Origin: Mycolicibacterium frederiksbergense
Lineage (GTDB): Bacteria > Actinomycetota > Actinomycetes > Mycobacteriales > Mycobacteriaceae
Assembly: GCF_012223425.1 (NCBI RefSeq)
Contig: NZ_CP038799.1
Span: 1 to 64,000 of the forward strand
DNA: 64,000 nucleotides
Direction: 5' to 3'
Shown here: one piece after another, positions 19,786 to 30,029 of the stretch
How positions within the stretch are numbered: the stretch's first letter is position 1
Layout: every line of letters begins with the position of its first letter
Program-made: the position numbers and the translations under genes
Notes under the pieces: generated by a model
The model's database searches: none
What the model was told of the DNA's origin: nothing
What the model saw: only the letters and a program-made list of their open reading frames with translations

Positions 19786-21152
19786 CCGCCGAGCTTAAAG
19801 GTTGCGGCCGCCGCGACGAAGCGGGAGCTGGCCTGCGGGTGCGCCGCCGGGTGGGTGTGCAGGTACCCGGCGTGCACACCACCGTGCACCACACCGTCGC
19901 CGGCGCGCCGGCCGGTTGCCGAGCTGTAACCCCAGGCGCTCGGATAGTCCTCACCGAAAGTCACTGCAGTGCGGTGAAATTCGTGTCCACTGACCCGCTC
20001 ACCGACGGTGTGCAGCGGCGATTCGGTGACCGCCACGGCATCCCGGTAGCCCAGGGTGAGACGCTCGGTGAATCGCGCCGAACCGGCCAGCACCCCGCAC
20101 ATCGGCACCCCGTCGAGATCCTCGACCAGATAGGTCAGGCCGGCGCATTCGGCGTGCACCGGGGCGCCCGCTGCCGCCAACGCCCGGATCTGGCCGCGCA
20201 CGGTCTCGTTGGCCGACAGTTCGGCGGTGAACTGTTCGGGGAAGCCACCCGGGATGACCAGGGCGGCGGTGTCTCCGGGCAGCTCATCGAGCAGCGGATC
20301 GAAGTCGACGACGTCGGCGCCGGCGGCGGTCAGCAGTTCGCGGTGCTCGGCGTAGCCGAAACTGAATGCCCGCCCCGCGGCCAGTGCGACGGTCACCCCG
20401 GCGGTCCGGGGCGGGCGCAAATCCGGTGACCAGGCTTCGGCGCCGACATTGCTCGCGGCGGCGGCGACCAGGGCCGCGATGTCGATGTGCTCGGCCACCA
20501 GATCCGTCATCGCCGCGACGGCACGATCGGCGAGCGCGCCGTACTCGACGGCGGTGACCAGACCGAGGTGGCGCGAGGGCACCTCGAGTTCGGCGGTGCG
20601 CGGAATCGCCCCGAGCACCGGCACCCCGGCCTGTTCGCACGCCTGGCGCAGCACCTGCTCGTGGCGCGGAGAACCGACCCGGTTCAAGATCACCCCGGCC
20701 ATCCGGATCGACGTGTCATACGTCGAAAAGCCGTGCAGCAGAGCGGCAATGCTGTGACTCTGACCCCGCGCATCGACCACCAGCACGACGGGAGCGCCGA
20801 GCAGCCCCGCGACGTGTGCGGTGGACCCGCGCGCCGGGCCCACCCCGTCCTCGGCGATCCGGCCGTCGAACAGCCCCATCACCCCTTCGACGACCGCGAT
20901 ATCGGCGCCGGCGGTGCCGTGCCGGTACAGCGGGCCGATCAACGACTCCCCCAGCATCACCGCGTCCAGATTGCGGCCGGGCAGCCCGGTGGCCAGGGCG
21001 TGATAGCCCGGATCGATGAAGTCGGGTCCCACCTTGAACGGTGCGACCCGGTGCCCGGCACGGCGCAGCGCCCCCATCAACCCCGTTGCCACGGTGGTCT
21101 TTCCGCTTCCCGATGCGGGAGCGGCGATGATGACGGCGGGGACGCTCACCAT
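19782..21152 (-). CDS. cobB: Cobyrinic/hydrogenobyrinic acid a,c-diamide synthase
   Basis: 456 residues. It amidates the a and c side chains of the corrin ring with glutamine and ATP. The N-terminal DTBS-like domain has the P-loop APASGSGKTT and KVGPDFIDPGYH. The C-terminal type-1 glutamine amidotransferase domain has the Cys in HAECAGLTYL and the His in GHEFHR. Coupled to cobO upstream (7-nt overlap) and cysG downstream (4-nt overlap). Confidence 0.95.
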   Translation of the reverse strand: MVSVPAVIIAAPASGSGKTTVATGLMGALRRAGHRVAPFKVGPDFIDPGYHALATGLPGRNLDAVMLGESLIGPLYRHGTAGADIAVVEGVMGLFDGRIAEDGVGPARGSTAHVAGLLGAPVVLVVDARGQSHSIAALLHGFSTYDTSIRMAGVILNRVGSPRHEQVLRQACEQAGVPVLGAIPRTAELEVPSRHLGLVTAVEYGALADRAVAAMTDLVAEHIDIAALVAAAASNVGAEAWSPDLRPPRTAGVTVALAAGRAFSFGYAEHRELLTAAGADVVDFDPLLDELPGDTAALVIPGGFPEQFTAELSANETVRGQIRALAAAGAPVHAECAGLTYLVEDLDGVPMCGVLAGSARFTERLTLGYRDAVAVTESPLHTVGERVSGHEFHRTAVTFGEDYPSAWGYSSATGRRAGDGVVHGGVHAGYLHTHPAAHPQASSRFVAAAATFKLGG

Positions 21153-21760
21153 TCGATGCCGCGCTGACCCTTGCGGCCGGCGTCCATCGGGTGTTTGACC
21201 TTGGTCATCTCGGTCACCAGATCGGCGGCCTCGATCAGCGCCTGCGGGGCGTCCCGGCCGGTGATCACCACGTGCTGGTTGCCCGGCCGGTCGGCCAGCG
21301 TCGCGATCACCTCATCGGTGGCGATCCAGCCCCACTTGAGCGGGTAGGTGAACTCGTCGAGCACATAGAAGTCGTGGCTCTGCTCGGCGATCCGGCGTTT
21401 GATCTCGGCCCACCCGTCGCGCGCGGTCTCGGCGTGGTCGACGTCGCTGCCCTGTTTGCGCGTCCACGACCAGCCCGAGCCCATCTTGTGCCACTGCACG
21501 GCCCCACCTGTGCCGTGCTCGTCGTGGAGCCGGCCGAGCTCCCGAAAAGCGCTCTCCTCGCCGACTTTCCATTTGGCACTTTTCACGAACTGGAACACCG
21601 CGATGTCGAAACCCTGGTTCCAGGCCCGCAGTGCCATCCCGAACGCCGCGGTCGACTTGCCCTTGCCGGGACCGGTGTGCACCGCCAGCAATGGCGCATT
21701 GCGTCGCGCCCTGGTGGTCAGCCCGTCATTGGGCACGGTCAGCGGTTGTCCCTGTGGCAC
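21146..21760 (-). CDS. cobO: Cob(I)yrinic acid a,c-diamide adenosyltransferase
   Basis: 204 residues. This CobA/CobO-type enzyme transfers adenosyl from ATP to the reduced corrinoid. The P-loop GPGKGKSTAAFG is at residues 30-41, followed by the family blocks VFQFVKS, LDEFTYPLKWGW and TGRDAPQ. The end overlaps cobB by 7 nt; the chelatase gene ends 8 nt upstream. Order matches Rv2849c. Confidence 0.96.
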   Translation of the reverse strand: MPQGQPLTVPNDGLTTRARRNAPLLAVHTGPGKGKSTAAFGMALRAWNQGFDIAVFQFVKSAKWKVGEESAFRELGRLHDEHGTGGAVQWHKMGSGWSWTRKQGSDVDHAETARDGWAEIKRRIAEQSHDFYVLDEFTYPLKWGWIATDEVIATLADRPGNQHVVITGRDAPQALIEAADLVTEMTKVKHPMDAGRKGQRGIEW

Positions 21761-21768
21761 GGTGTCTC

Positions 21769-23649
21769 CTACGCAGCGGTCTTGACCAACGATGTCAGCT
21801 CGCCGGCCCTTAGCTGGGCCAGTCGCACGGCGGGCGCTTCCAGCTGACGGGCCAACTGCTCGGCCAAACCCAGACGCACAAACGATGTCTCGCAGTCCAC
21901 CACGACGGCCGCGGCACCCTCGGCGACCAACAGGCCGGCGGCGGTCCGGGTCCGGCCCAGCGGGTCCGGTCCCCCGGTGGCCCGCCCGTCGGTGAGCACC
22001 ACGACCAGCGGGCGGCGGGCCCGGTCGCGCGCCTTCTCGCGCAGCACCACGTCGCGGGCGGCCAGCAATCCCTGTGCCAGTGGCGTTTTGCCGCCGGTGT
22101 CAAAGCGGGCCAGGCGCTGTCCGGCGATGTACACCGAGGAGGTGGGTGGGAGCAGCACGTCGGCGCGCTGGCCACGGAAGGTGATCACCGCGACCTTGTC
22201 GCGGCGCTGGTAGGCATCGCGCAACAGCGACAGCGTGGCCCCGCCGACAGCGGACATCCGGTCCCGCGCGGCCATCGACCCGGAGGCGTCGACGACGAAG
22301 ATCACCAGGTTGCCTTCCCGGCCCTCCCGCACGGCACGGCGGACATCGTCGGGCCGCACCTGCGGGCGGCCCGGCCGGCGCTGGTTGTTGACCGCGGCCA
22401 GCAGGGTCGCGAACACGTGGGTGCCGTGCCCCTCGCCGGGCACCTCGGTGGAGCCCACGGTGCTTCCGGTGCGGTTGCGGGCCCGGGAACGGCGGCCCGG
22501 GGCACCCTCACCGATCCCGGGCACCACCAGCGCCTTGGTCCGGAAGGTGGCCGACGGCGGCGCGCTGGACCGGGTCGGCGGCGCGCCGTTGCGCTTCGGC
22601 GCCTCGGATGGCTCACCGGCCTGCCCGCTGCTCTGCGAATCCCCTTGCGGGGCGGGGCCGTCCGTCGGGGCGTCCGATCCGCCACCGCCCGGCGGCTCGG
22701 GCTCGGGTTCGGGGTCCTCGGGTGCCTCTTCGGTCTGCGAGAGCGCCTCGTCGAGGCGTTCGGGGTCCAGGCCCGGGTCGTCGAAGGGATCGCGCCGGCG
22801 CCGGTGCGGCAGTGCCAGTTCGGCCGCCACCCGGATGTCCTCCTCCTGCACGGTGCAACTGCCCCGCCAGGCCGCGTGGGCCACCGCGGTGCGCGCGAGC
22901 ACCAGGTCGGCGCGCATGCCGTCCACGTCGAAGGCCGCACACAGGGCCGCGATGCGCCGTAACTCGTTGTCCGGCAACACGACGTCGGCCACCGCCAGCC
23001 GCGCGTCGGCGATCCGCGAGGCCAGCTCGGCATCGGCATCGGCATAGCGGGCGGCGAACCCGGCCGGATCGGCCTCGAAGGCCAGCCGGGAGCGGATCAC
23101 CTCGACCCGCACATCGACATCGCGTGAGGCGGCCACGTCGACGGTCAGCCCGAAACGGTCGAGCAACTGCGGGCGAAGCTCCCCCTCCTCGGGATTCATG
23201 GTGCCGATCAGCACGAAACGCGCATCATGGGAATGCGATACGCCGTCGCGTTCGATGTGCACCCGGCCCATCGCGGCCGCGTCGAGCAACACATCGACGA
23301 GATGGTCGTGCAGCAGGTTGACCTCGTCGACGTACAACACGCCGCCGTGGGCGCGGGCCAGCAGGCCCGGCGAGAACGCGTGCTCGCCGTCGCGCAGCAC
23401 CTTCTGCAGGTCCAGTGATCCGACCACCCGGTCCTCGGTCGCGCCGATCGGCAGTTCCACGAGACGCGCGTCATCGTCGACCTGGGCCAGCACCGTTGCC
23501 AGGGCACGCACCGCGGTCGACTTCGCGGTGCCCTTCTCCCCACGGATCAGCACGCCGCCGATATCGGGGCGCACCGCGCAGAGCACCAGCGCCAGCCGCA
23601 GCCGGTCATGGCCCACCAACGCGCTGAACGGATAGTGAGTGATGGTCAC
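21769..23649 (-). CDS. Magnesium/cobalt chelatase, fused ChlI/ChlD (AAA+ and VWA)
   Basis: 626 residues from GTG 23649, close to the 629 of Rv2850c. An AAA+ domain occupies about residues 1-320 (Walker [10 protein letters not shown], Walker [10 protein letters not shown], sensor [20 protein letters not shown]). A Pro/Glu/Ser-rich linker of ~130 residues follows, then a VWA domain with an intact MIDAS motif, [12 protein letters not shown]. This is the I and D subunits of a chelatase in one chain. In organisms without chlorophyll such proteins are thought to energise metal insertion, here probably cobalt, given cobB and cobO next to it. No cobN-type catalytic subunit is in the window. It overlaps the GNAT gene by 4 nt. 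Confidence 0.9.
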   Translation of the reverse strand: MTITHYPFSALVGHDRLRLALVLCAVRPDIGGVLIRGEKGTAKSTAVRALATVLAQVDDDARLVELPIGATEDRVVGSLDLQKVLRDGEHAFSPGLLARAHGGVLYVDEVNLLHDHLVDVLLDAAAMGRVHIERDGVSHSHDARFVLIGTMNPEEGELRPQLLDRFGLTVDVAASRDVDVRVEVIRSRLAFEADPAGFAARYADADAELASRIADARLAVADVVLPDNELRRIAALCAAFDVDGMRADLVLARTAVAHAAWRGSCTVQEEDIRVAAELALPHRRRRDPFDDPGLDPERLDEALSQTEEAPEDPEPEPEPPGGGGSDAPTDGPAPQGDSQSSGQAGEPSEAPKRNGAPPTRSSAPPSATFRTKALVVPGIGEGAPGRRSRARNRTGSTVGSTEVPGEGHGTHVFATLLAAVNNQRRPGRPQVRPDDVRRAVREGREGNLVIFVVDASGSMAARDRMSAVGGATLSLLRDAYQRRDKVAVITFRGQRADVLLPPTSSVYIAGQRLARFDTGGKTPLAQGLLAARDVVLREKARDRARRPLVVVLTDGRATGGPDPLGRTRTAAGLLVAEGAAAVVVDCETSFVRLGLAEQLARQLEAPAVRLAQLRAGELTSLVKTAA

Positions 23650-24107
23650 AGCGCCACCGCTCCCGGCCGGATCATCGGCACGTGCGGGATGCCGTCCTCC
23701 AGATACTCGTCGCCGTCGCGCACGAACCCGTGCGCGCCGTACATGTCCTGCAGATAGGTCTGGGCGTCGATGCGGCACGGATAATTGCCCACCTCGGCGA
23801 TGGCGGCCTGCATCAGCCGTGCGGTGTGTCCGTGCCCGCGGTCGGCACGTTTGGTGCACACCCGCCCGATCCGGAACACCTTTTCCCCACCCGGATGTTC
23901 CTCCATCAGGCGCAACGTCGAGATCACCTGCGTGCCCTCACCTTCCAGCCAGAAATGGCGGGTCTCGGCGAGCAGATCGCGGCCGTCGAGTTCCGGGTAC
24001 GGGCAGGCCTGCTCCACGACGAACACCTCGACACGCAACTTGAGCAGCTCATAGAGCGTTGCAGCGTCCAGATCCTTGGCCCAGCTTCGGCGCAGCGCGA
24101 CCGTCAT
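23646..24107 (-). CDS. ElaA-like GNAT acetyltransferase
   Basis: 153 residues from ATG 24107. The ElaA-type GNAT fold is visible: [27 protein letters not shown] at the N-terminus, then [22 protein letters not shown] as the acetyl-CoA-binding motif A, and [23 protein letters not shown] at the C-terminus. The substrate is not known. ATGA overlaps join it to mqo upstream and to the chelatase downstream. Order matches Rv2851c. Confidence 0.88.
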   Translation of the reverse strand: MTVALRRSWAKDLDAATLYELLKLRVEVFVVEQACPYPELDGRDLLAETRHFWLEGEGTQVISTLRLMEEHPGGEKVFRIGRVCTKRADRGHGHTARLMQAAIAEVGNYPCRIDAQTYLQDMYGAHGFVRDGDEYLEDGIPHVPMIRPGAVAL

Positions 24108-25597
24108 ACGGGCGCGGGAGCATCCAGCTTGAGGACCTTGGTGCCGTAATCCCAGACCTCGTGGAACAGCGCGGGCTCGGTCGACAACTTCGTACCGAGC
24201 GACGGGACCATCTCCTTGAGTTTGGGCAGCCAGCTTTGGTACTGGTCGGCGAAGCAACGCTCCATGACCTCCAGCATGGCGGGCACGGCCGTCGAGGCAC
24301 CCGGTGAGGCGCCCAGCAGACCGGCGATGGTGCCGTCGCCGGCAGTGAGTACGGTGGTGCCGAATTCGAGCACGCCACCGGCGCCCTTGCGGCGGATCAC
24401 CTGGACCCGCTGACCGGCGATGTCCAACTCCCAGTCGGAATCGACTGCGCTGGGCGCGAATTCGCGCAGCGTGTCGACGCGCGCACTCTCACTCAGCAGC
24501 AGCTGGCCGATCAGGTACTTCAACAGGCCGGTCTCGGTCAGACCGACGCCCAGCATCGAGGCCAGGTTGTTGGGCTTGACCGACAACGGCAGGTCGGTGA
24601 CCTTGCCTTGCTTGAGGAACTTCGGCGACCACCCGGCGAACGGGCCGAACAGCAGCCAGGACTTGTGGTTGATGACGCGAGTGTCCAAGTGCGGCACCGA
24701 CATCGGCGGGGCCCCCAGCGGGGGCAGACCGTACACCTTGGCCTGGTGGGCGGCGGCCAGCTCAGGGTTTCCGGTGCGCAGGAACGCGCCTCCGACCGGG
24801 AAACCACCGAAACCGTGGGCCTCCGGGATGCCGGCCTTCTGCAGCAACGGCAGCGCGCCGCCACCGGCGCCGACGAAGACGAACTTGGCGTTGATCTTGC
24901 TCTTGGCGCGGGTGCGCCGGTTGGCGACCTTCACCGTCCAGCTGCCGTCGGACTCCTTGTGCAGATCACGCACGTCGTGACCGAACAGCGTGGTCATACC
25001 GTGGGTGGCGGAGTAGCCGATCAGCTGACGTGACAACGACCCGAAGTCGACATCGGTGCCGGCCTGCGTCCAGTTCAGTGCGACCGGGTCACTGAAGTCC
25101 CGTTTGGCGGCCATCAGCGGAAGCCGGCGGGCGAACTCGTCCTTGTCGTCGATGTACTCCATCGAGGCGAACAGCGGGTTGGTCACCAGCGCCTCGTAAC
25201 GAGCCTTCAGGTACTCGGCGTTCGCCGCACCGTGCACGAAGCTCACGTGCGGGATCGGGTTGAGGAAGCTGCGCACGTCGGGCAGCACCCCGTTCTCGAC
25301 GGCGTAGGCCCAGAACTGCCGCGACACCTGGAACTGCTCGTTGACGGTGATCGCCTTGGCGGTGTCGATGGTGCCGTCGGACTTCTGCGGCGTGTAGTTC
25401 AGCTCACACAGCGCGGAGTGCCCGGTGCCGGCGTTGTTCCACGGATCGCTGCTCTCGGCGGCCGCACCGTCGAGGCGCTCGATCATCGTGATCGACCAGT
25501 CGGGTTCCAGGAGGCGCAGCAGCGCACCGAGCGTGGCGCTCATGATTCCGGCGCCGACGAGCACGACGTCTGTCTTGGCTACTTTCGGGTCAGACAC
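24104..25597 (-). CDS. mqo: Malate:quinone oxidoreductase
   Basis: 497 residues from GTG 25597. Mqo is a membrane-associated FAD enzyme that oxidises malate to oxaloacetate and reduces quinone, in parallel to malate dehydrogenase. The FAD-binding motif [14 protein letters not shown] is at residues 11-24, followed by family blocks [20 protein letters not shown] and [14 protein letters not shown]. Divergent from the hydrolase gene at 25665, with fewer than 70 bp between. Confidence 0.96.
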   Translation of the reverse strand: MSDPKVAKTDVVLVGAGIMSATLGALLRLLEPDWSITMIERLDGAAAESSDPWNNAGTGHSALCELNYTPQKSDGTIDTAKAITVNEQFQVSRQFWAYAVENGVLPDVRSFLNPIPHVSFVHGAANAEYLKARYEALVTNPLFASMEYIDDKDEFARRLPLMAAKRDFSDPVALNWTQAGTDVDFGSLSRQLIGYSATHGMTTLFGHDVRDLHKESDGSWTVKVANRRTRAKSKINAKFVFVGAGGGALPLLQKAGIPEAHGFGGFPVGGAFLRTGNPELAAAHQAKVYGLPPLGAPPMSVPHLDTRVINHKSWLLFGPFAGWSPKFLKQGKVTDLPLSVKPNNLASMLGVGLTETGLLKYLIGQLLLSESARVDTLREFAPSAVDSDWELDIAGQRVQVIRRKGAGGVLEFGTTVLTAGDGTIAGLLGASPGASTAVPAMLEVMERCFADQYQSWLPKLKEMVPSLGTKLSTEPALFHEVWDYGTKVLKLDAPAPV

Positions 25598-25664
25598 GCA
25601 ATAAGGTTATCCCGCCGGTGGCAGGGCAAGCGGTCGGGCCGGGCAGGTCACTACAGTGGCTAGC

Positions 25665-26666
25665 GTGACCGGCTGGGAGCCCGACGTATTACCTGGCTAT
25701 TGGCAGCAGCCGCTGGCCCTCGGCGCCGATCCCGATGGGGAGGGCGACCTGGTCGCCACCCTCATTTCGCGCGGTGAACCGCCGCGGAACGATCGCCGCC
25801 CGGACCGTGCGGTGCTGTTGGTGCACGGCTACACCGACTACTTCTTCCACACCGAACTGGCCGACCACTTCACCGCACGTGGGTTCGCCTGCTACGCCCT
25901 GGACCTGCCCAAGTGCGGCCGGTCCCGGCGGGACGGCCAGACCCCGCATTTCACCTCCAACCTGGCGCACTATGACGGCGCGCTGGAGGCGGCGCTGAAG
26001 GCCATCGGTGCCGCCGACGTGCTGATGTACGGGCATTCCGCGGGCGGGCTGATCGTGTCGCTGTGGCTGGACCGCCTGCGCCGGCGCTCAGCGACGGCCC
26101 CGATCAGCGGCCTGGTGCTCAACAGCCCGTTCTTCGATCTGCACGGGCCGGCGATCCTGCGCACCCCGCCGACATCGGCGGCGCTCATCGCGCTGGCCCG
26201 GTTCCGCAGAATGCAGGTGGTGCGCAAACCGACCACAGGTGGGTACGGCACCACCCTGCACCGCGACTTCGCCGGAGAGTTCGACTACAACCTGGACTGG
26301 AAGCCGGTAGGCGGATTCCCGGTCACCTTCGGCTGGATCAACGCGATCCGGCGCGGGCAGAAGCGCCTGCACCGCGGCCTGGACGTCGGGGTGCCGAGCC
26401 TGATCCTGCGGTCGGACCGCAGCGTCACCGAGGCCGGCGATCCCGATCTGATCCAGCGCGGCGATGCGGTGCTGGACGTTTCGCAGATCGCCCGCTGGGC
26501 GGGCTGCGTGGGCGACCGGCTTACGGTGGTCCCGATCACCGACGCCAAACACGATGTGTTTCTATCGGTCGCCGAGCCCAAGGCGACCGCCTACCACGAA
26601 CTCGACACCTGGCTGGACTGGTATCTCAAGACCGGGACGTCATCGACCACACCACATTCCGGATAA
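25665..26666 (+). CDS. Serine alpha/beta hydrolase, lysophospholipase-like (Rv2854-like)
   Basis: 333 residues from GTG 25665; GTG 25656 would add 3 residues. The hydrolase fold has [12 protein letters not shown], the nucleophile elbow YGHSAGG, and a C-terminal KHDVFLS with the catalytic His. It resembles monoglyceride lipase/lysophospholipase proteins. No signal peptide. It ends 11 nt before mtr, so both are probably co-transcribed; the same order is found in M. tuberculosis (Rv2854-mtr). Confidence 0.85.
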   Translation: MTGWEPDVLPGYWQQPLALGADPDGEGDLVATLISRGEPPRNDRRPDRAVLLVHGYTDYFFHTELADHFTARGFACYALDLPKCGRSRRDGQTPHFTSNLAHYDGALEAALKAIGAADVLMYGHSAGGLIVSLWLDRLRRRSATAPISGLVLNSPFFDLHGPAILRTPPTSAALIALARFRRMQVVRKPTTGGYGTTLHRDFAGEFDYNLDWKPVGGFPVTFGWINAIRRGQKRLHRGLDVGVPSLILRSDRSVTEAGDPDLIQRGDAVLDVSQIARWAGCVGDRLTVVPITDAKHDVFLSVAEPKATAYHELDTWLDWYLKTGTSSTTPHSG

Positions 26667-26677
26667 GGCGGCCCAGC

Positions 26678-28072
26678 GTGGAGCACTACGACCTGACCAT
26701 CATCGGCACCGGTTCGGGCAACAGCATCCCCGATCCCGGGTTCGACGCCCGGTACGGCGATATGCGGGTCGCGATCTGCGAACAGGGCACCTTCGGCGGC
26801 ACCTGCCTCAACGTCGGCTGCATCCCGACCAAGATGTTCGTCTACGCCGCGGAGGTCGCCCAGACGGTGCGGGAGAGCTCGCGCTACGGCATCGACGCGC
26901 ATGTCGACAAGGTGCGCTGGCCCGACATCGTCTCCCGGGTGTTCGGCCGCATCGATCCGATCGCCGCCGGGGGCGAGGCCTACAAGCGGAGTCTGCCCAA
27001 CATCGACGTGTACGGCAGCCACACCCGGTTCACCGGCACCGCCGACGGCCGCTACACGCTGCGCACCGAGGACGGCGCCGAGTTCAGCTCGGATCAGGTG
27101 GTGATCGCCGCCGGCGCCCGTGCCGTCGTGCCCCCGGCCATCACCGACTGCGGGGTGCGGTACTACACCAGTGACGACATCATGCGGATCAGCGCGCTGC
27201 CCGATCATCTGGTGATCGTGGGCGGCGGTTTCGTGGCCGCGGAGTTCGCCCACGTGTTCTCCTCGCTCGGGGTCAAAGTGACCATCGTGGTGCGCGGGCC
27301 CGGAATGCTGACTCACTGCGATGAGACGATCTGCCACCGGTTCAGCGATCTGGCAGCGGCCAAATGGGACCTGCGGCCCCACACCAATGTCGTCGGATCC
27401 CGCCCGTGCAGCGGCGACGGTATCGTGCTGACGCTCGACGACGGCTCCGAGTTGGCGGCCGACATGCTGCTGGTGGCTACCGGTCGCCGGCCGAACGGCG
27501 ACCTGCTGGACGCCGACCTGGCCGGGATCGAGCTCGACCACAGCATGGTCGTGGTCGACGAGTACCAGCGCACCTCCGCGCGCGGGGTGTGGGCGCTGGG
27601 CGACGTGTCCTCGGCCTATCAGCTCAAGCATGTGGCCAACCACGAGATGCGGGTGGTCCGGCACAACCTGCTGCGGGACTGGGACGACACTGCGGGCATG
27701 GTCGCCAGTGATCACCGGTTCGTACCGTCGGCGGTTTTCACCGACCCCCAGATCGCCACCGTCGGACTCACCGAGGCCGAGGCCCGCGAGGCCGGCCACG
27801 ACATCGTGGTCAAGGTGCAGGATTACGGCGCCACCGCCTACGGGTGGGCCATGGAGGATCACACCGGAGTCGCGAAACTGGTCGCCGACCGTGGCACCGG
27901 CATGCTGCTGGGCGCGCACATCATGGGGCATCAGGCATCGTCGATCATCCAGCCGCTGATCCAGGCGATGAGCTTCGGTCAGACCGCCAAAGAGGTTGCC
28001 ACCGGACAGTATTGGATTCACCCCGCACTGCCTGAGGTGATCGAGAACGCGCTGCTCGGCCTGCTGGACTGA
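26678..28072 (+). CDS. mtr: Mycothione reductase
   Basis: 464 residues from GTG 26678. This FAD/NADPH disulfide reductase keeps mycothiol, the actinobacterial thiol buffer, reduced. FAD-binding IIGTGSGNS is at the N-terminus; the redox-active pair is Cys43/Cys48 in [15 protein letters not shown]-binding [11 protein letters not shown] is near residue 180; the second FAD motif is [18 protein letters not shown]; and the C-terminal HPALPEV holds the catalytic His. Mycothiol use is by itself strong evidence of an actinobacterium. Confidence 0.95.
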   Translation: MEHYDLTIIGTGSGNSIPDPGFDARYGDMRVAICEQGTFGGTCLNVGCIPTKMFVYAAEVAQTVRESSRYGIDAHVDKVRWPDIVSRVFGRIDPIAAGGEAYKRSLPNIDVYGSHTRFTGTADGRYTLRTEDGAEFSSDQVVIAAGARAVVPPAITDCGVRYYTSDDIMRISALPDHLVIVGGGFVAAEFAHVFSSLGVKVTIVVRGPGMLTHCDETICHRFSDLAAAKWDLRPHTNVVGSRPCSGDGIVLTLDDGSELAADMLLVATGRRPNGDLLDADLAGIELDHSMVVVDEYQRTSARGVWALGDVSSAYQLKHVANHEMRVVRHNLLRDWDDTAGMVASDHRFVPSAVFTDPQIATVGLTEAEAREAGHDIVVKVQDYGATAYGWAMEDHTGVAKLVADRGTGMLLGAHIMGHQASSIIQPLIQAMSFGQTAKEVATGQYWIHPALPEVIENALLGLLD

Positions 28073-28074
28073 GC

Positions 28075-28905
28075 TCAGCGCCGAGTCGCGGTGACCAGGA
28101 GGTACTCGGCCTCCCACCGACCGTCGTCTTGGGTCGAGGCCAGGAAATCGAGAAAGGCGTCATCCAGCGCGGCGACCTGTTCGGGCTTGTCGGCGTTGTA
28201 GGCGTACACCGCGATGGTGGGCCCGTAGTTGCGTTTCCAGTACTCGCGGAACTCCAGCGGCCCGCTGCACCGATCCAGCACCACCGTCCGGCGCCGCATG
28301 CTGACATCGGCGACCCGGTCGCCGAACAAATCGGTCACATGCGCATCATCGCCCCACAGCGGTGCCGGACTCGCACCGGGAGGTGGCGGCGGCGCGAAGG
28401 GTTTCATGGTGGCGAACAGTTGCCCGATGAAACCCGTTGGAGTCCAGTTGATCAGCCCTATCGTGCCGCCCGGACGGCATACCCGCACCAGTTCGTCGGC
28501 GCTGCGCTGGTGCCGGGGCGCGAACATGACGCCGACGCAGGACATCACGATGTCGAAGGCGTCGTCCTCGAACGGCAGCGCCTCCGCGTCGGCCTCCTGC
28601 CAGTCCAGTTCCACGCCCTGTGCGGCCGCGCGGGCACGGCCCGCCGCGAACAGTTCGGGGGTGAGGTCGGCGGCGGTCACCGTTGCCCCCGCCCGCGCCG
28701 CCGGGATGGCGGCATTTCCCGCGCCCGCGGCGACGTCGAGAACCCGGTCACCGGCGCCGACGCGGCAGGCCCGCACCAGTTCGGGGCCGAGTTCGGGGAT
28801 GAGTTCGGTGGCGACCGCGACATAGTCGCCGGATGCCCACAGTGCACGGTGCTTGATCTTGAGGGCGCGGTCGGCGTCGGCCGCGTCGGATTCGGTGGTG
28901 TTCAT
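28075..28905 (-). CDS. SAM-dependent class I methyltransferase
   Basis: 276 residues from ATG 28905. The SAM-binding motif VLDVAAGAGNAAI is near residue 55, with ADLTPEL (motif II), DAEALPFEDDAFDIVMS (motif III/post I) and CRPGGTIGLINW. Such UbiE-like methyltransferases act on many small molecules; the substrate is unknown. It lies 47 nt downstream of the ArsR gene on the same strand and is probably its co-transcribed partner. It converges on mtr with 2 nt between the stop codons. Confidence 0.85.
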   Translation of the reverse strand: MNTTESDAADADRALKIKHRALWASGDYVAVATELIPELGPELVRACRVGAGDRVLDVAAGAGNAAIPAARAGATVTAADLTPELFAAGRARAAAQGVELDWQEADAEALPFEDDAFDIVMSCVGVMFAPRHQRSADELVRVCRPGGTIGLINWTPTGFIGQLFATMKPFAPPPPPGASPAPLWGDDAHVTDLFGDRVADVSMRRRTVVLDRCSGPLEFREYWKRNYGPTIAVYAYNADKPEQVAALDDAFLDFLASTQDDGRWEAEYLLVTATRR

Positions 28906-28952
28906 GAACCCATGGTGATCCGAATGCGGCCGGATATGTCCGAATTCGCGGG

Positions 28953-29273
28953 TCAGGTGTGACCGGCACCGATCCAGTGCAGCAGGTCGTGCACGATCTC
29001 GTCGGCCAGCCGGTAGCTGACCGAACGGCCCGCCCGGCTGCTGGTCACCCAGCCCTGCCCGCGCAGCACCCGAAGCGCCTGAGACACCGCGTTTTCCGAC
29101 CGTCCCAGCGCGGCGGCCAGGTCGCTGACGCAGATGCCGGGCACCCGGTGCAGGCTGAGCAGGATCTCCAGGCGATGCGGATCCGACAGCAGATCGAACC
29201 GGCGCGCCCATTCGGAGGTGTCGACGTCGGCAAGCGCCGATGACGCCTTCTGCACCACCGACGCATCCTCCAT
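28953..29273 (-). CDS. ArsR-family winged-helix regulator
   Basis: 106 residues from ATG 29273. The winged helix is complete: RFDLLSDPHRLEILLSL, VSDLAAALGRSENAVSQALRVL (recognition helix) and a wing GWVTSSRAGRSVSYRLAD. One Cys precedes the DNA-binding helices (GICVSDLA). The C-terminal helix has Asp and three His (DEIVHDLLHWIGAGH), faintly recalling the alpha-5 metal site of NmtR/SmtB types, but the spacing differs. It may sense metal or another ligand. It probably controls itself and the methyltransferase downstream. Confidence 0.85.
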   Translation of the reverse strand: MEDASVVQKASSALADVDTSEWARRFDLLSDPHRLEILLSLHRVPGICVSDLAAALGRSENAVSQALRVLRGQGWVTSSRAGRSVSYRLADEIVHDLLHWIGAGHT

Positions 29274-29293
29274 GACAGGCAATGTAGTACCGG

Positions 29294-30016
29294 TCAGTCC
29301 AGGAAGCCGTGCAGCAGCGCCGCCGAGCCGGCCAGGTGCGCGCACATGGCGTCGGCCGCCGCAGCGGCGTCGCCGGTGAGGATGGCACCCACGATCGCCT
29401 CGTGCTGTTCGTCGGAGTGCGCGATGTTGCGGGGTAGCAGCGGGATCTGGTCCAGCAGGGTGTTGACCCGCATCCGGTTCTCGGCCACCAGCGGCACCAG
29501 CGACACCGAGCCCGCCGCCTCGGCGATCGCCAGATGCAGCCGCGAGTCCAGCCGTCGGTAGTCCCCGGGGGCGGCGCCGCGCACATCGTCGAGCCGGCAG
29601 CGCAGCTCATCGCGCTCGGCCTCGGTCAGCGTGCGGCCCGCCGCCGACCGCGCCGCCCCCACTTCGAGGATCTCGCGCAGCCGCAGCGCGTCGTCGAGAT
29701 CGGCCCGCGTGACATCCTCGGTGCCGGGCGCCAGCCTGGGTATCTCGTCGGCCAGGAAGGTGCCGCCGTACCGTCCGCGCCGGGACACCAGATAGCCGGC
29801 CTCGGCCAGCGATTTGATGGCCTCCCGGACGGTGTCCCGGCTGACGCCGAGCCGCGCCGCCAACTCACGTTCCGGTGGCAGTGACTCGCCGGGCGCCAGC
29901 ACTCCGAGCCGGATCGTCTGCAGCAGCCGTGCGACGGTGTCCTCGAAGGCGTTGCCCAGCCGCACCGGTCGCAGCAGGCTCTCCGACGTCGTCTGCGGAT
30001 CCGGTGGGGAGGTCAT
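29294..30016 (-). CDS. GntR-family (FadR/FCD) regulator of the glnA4 operon
   Basis: 240 residues from ATG 30016. The N-terminal GntR winged helix (LPPERELAARLGVSRDTVREAIKSLAEAGYL, about residues 45-80) precedes an all-helical FCD ligand domain (DLDDALRLREILEVGAAR, DSRLHLAIAEAAGS, HEAIVGAILTGD). Conserved Asp/His residues of this kind bind a metal and a small acid in FCD proteins. It lies 13 nt after the SDR gene as the last gene of the glnA4 operon, so it most likely senses a substrate or intermediate of that pathway. Confidence 0.88.
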   Translation of the reverse strand: MTSPPDPQTTSESLLRPVRLGNAFEDTVARLLQTIRLGVLAPGESLPPERELAARLGVSRDTVREAIKSLAEAGYLVSRRGRYGGTFLADEIPRLAPGTEDVTRADLDDALRLREILEVGAARSAAGRTLTEAERDELRCRLDDVRGAAPGDYRRLDSRLHLAIAEAAGSVSLVPLVAENRMRVNTLLDQIPLLPRNIAHSDEQHEAIVGAILTGDAAAAADAMCAHLAGSAALLHGFLD

Positions 30017-30029
30017 GGCCGGGTCTGGC

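Noticed and set aside
18540..24110. Cobalamin riboswitch near the cobalamin genes
   Set aside because: The genes overlap or lie within a few bases of each other, leaving no room for a B12-box leader, and none was seen before mqo or the chelatase.
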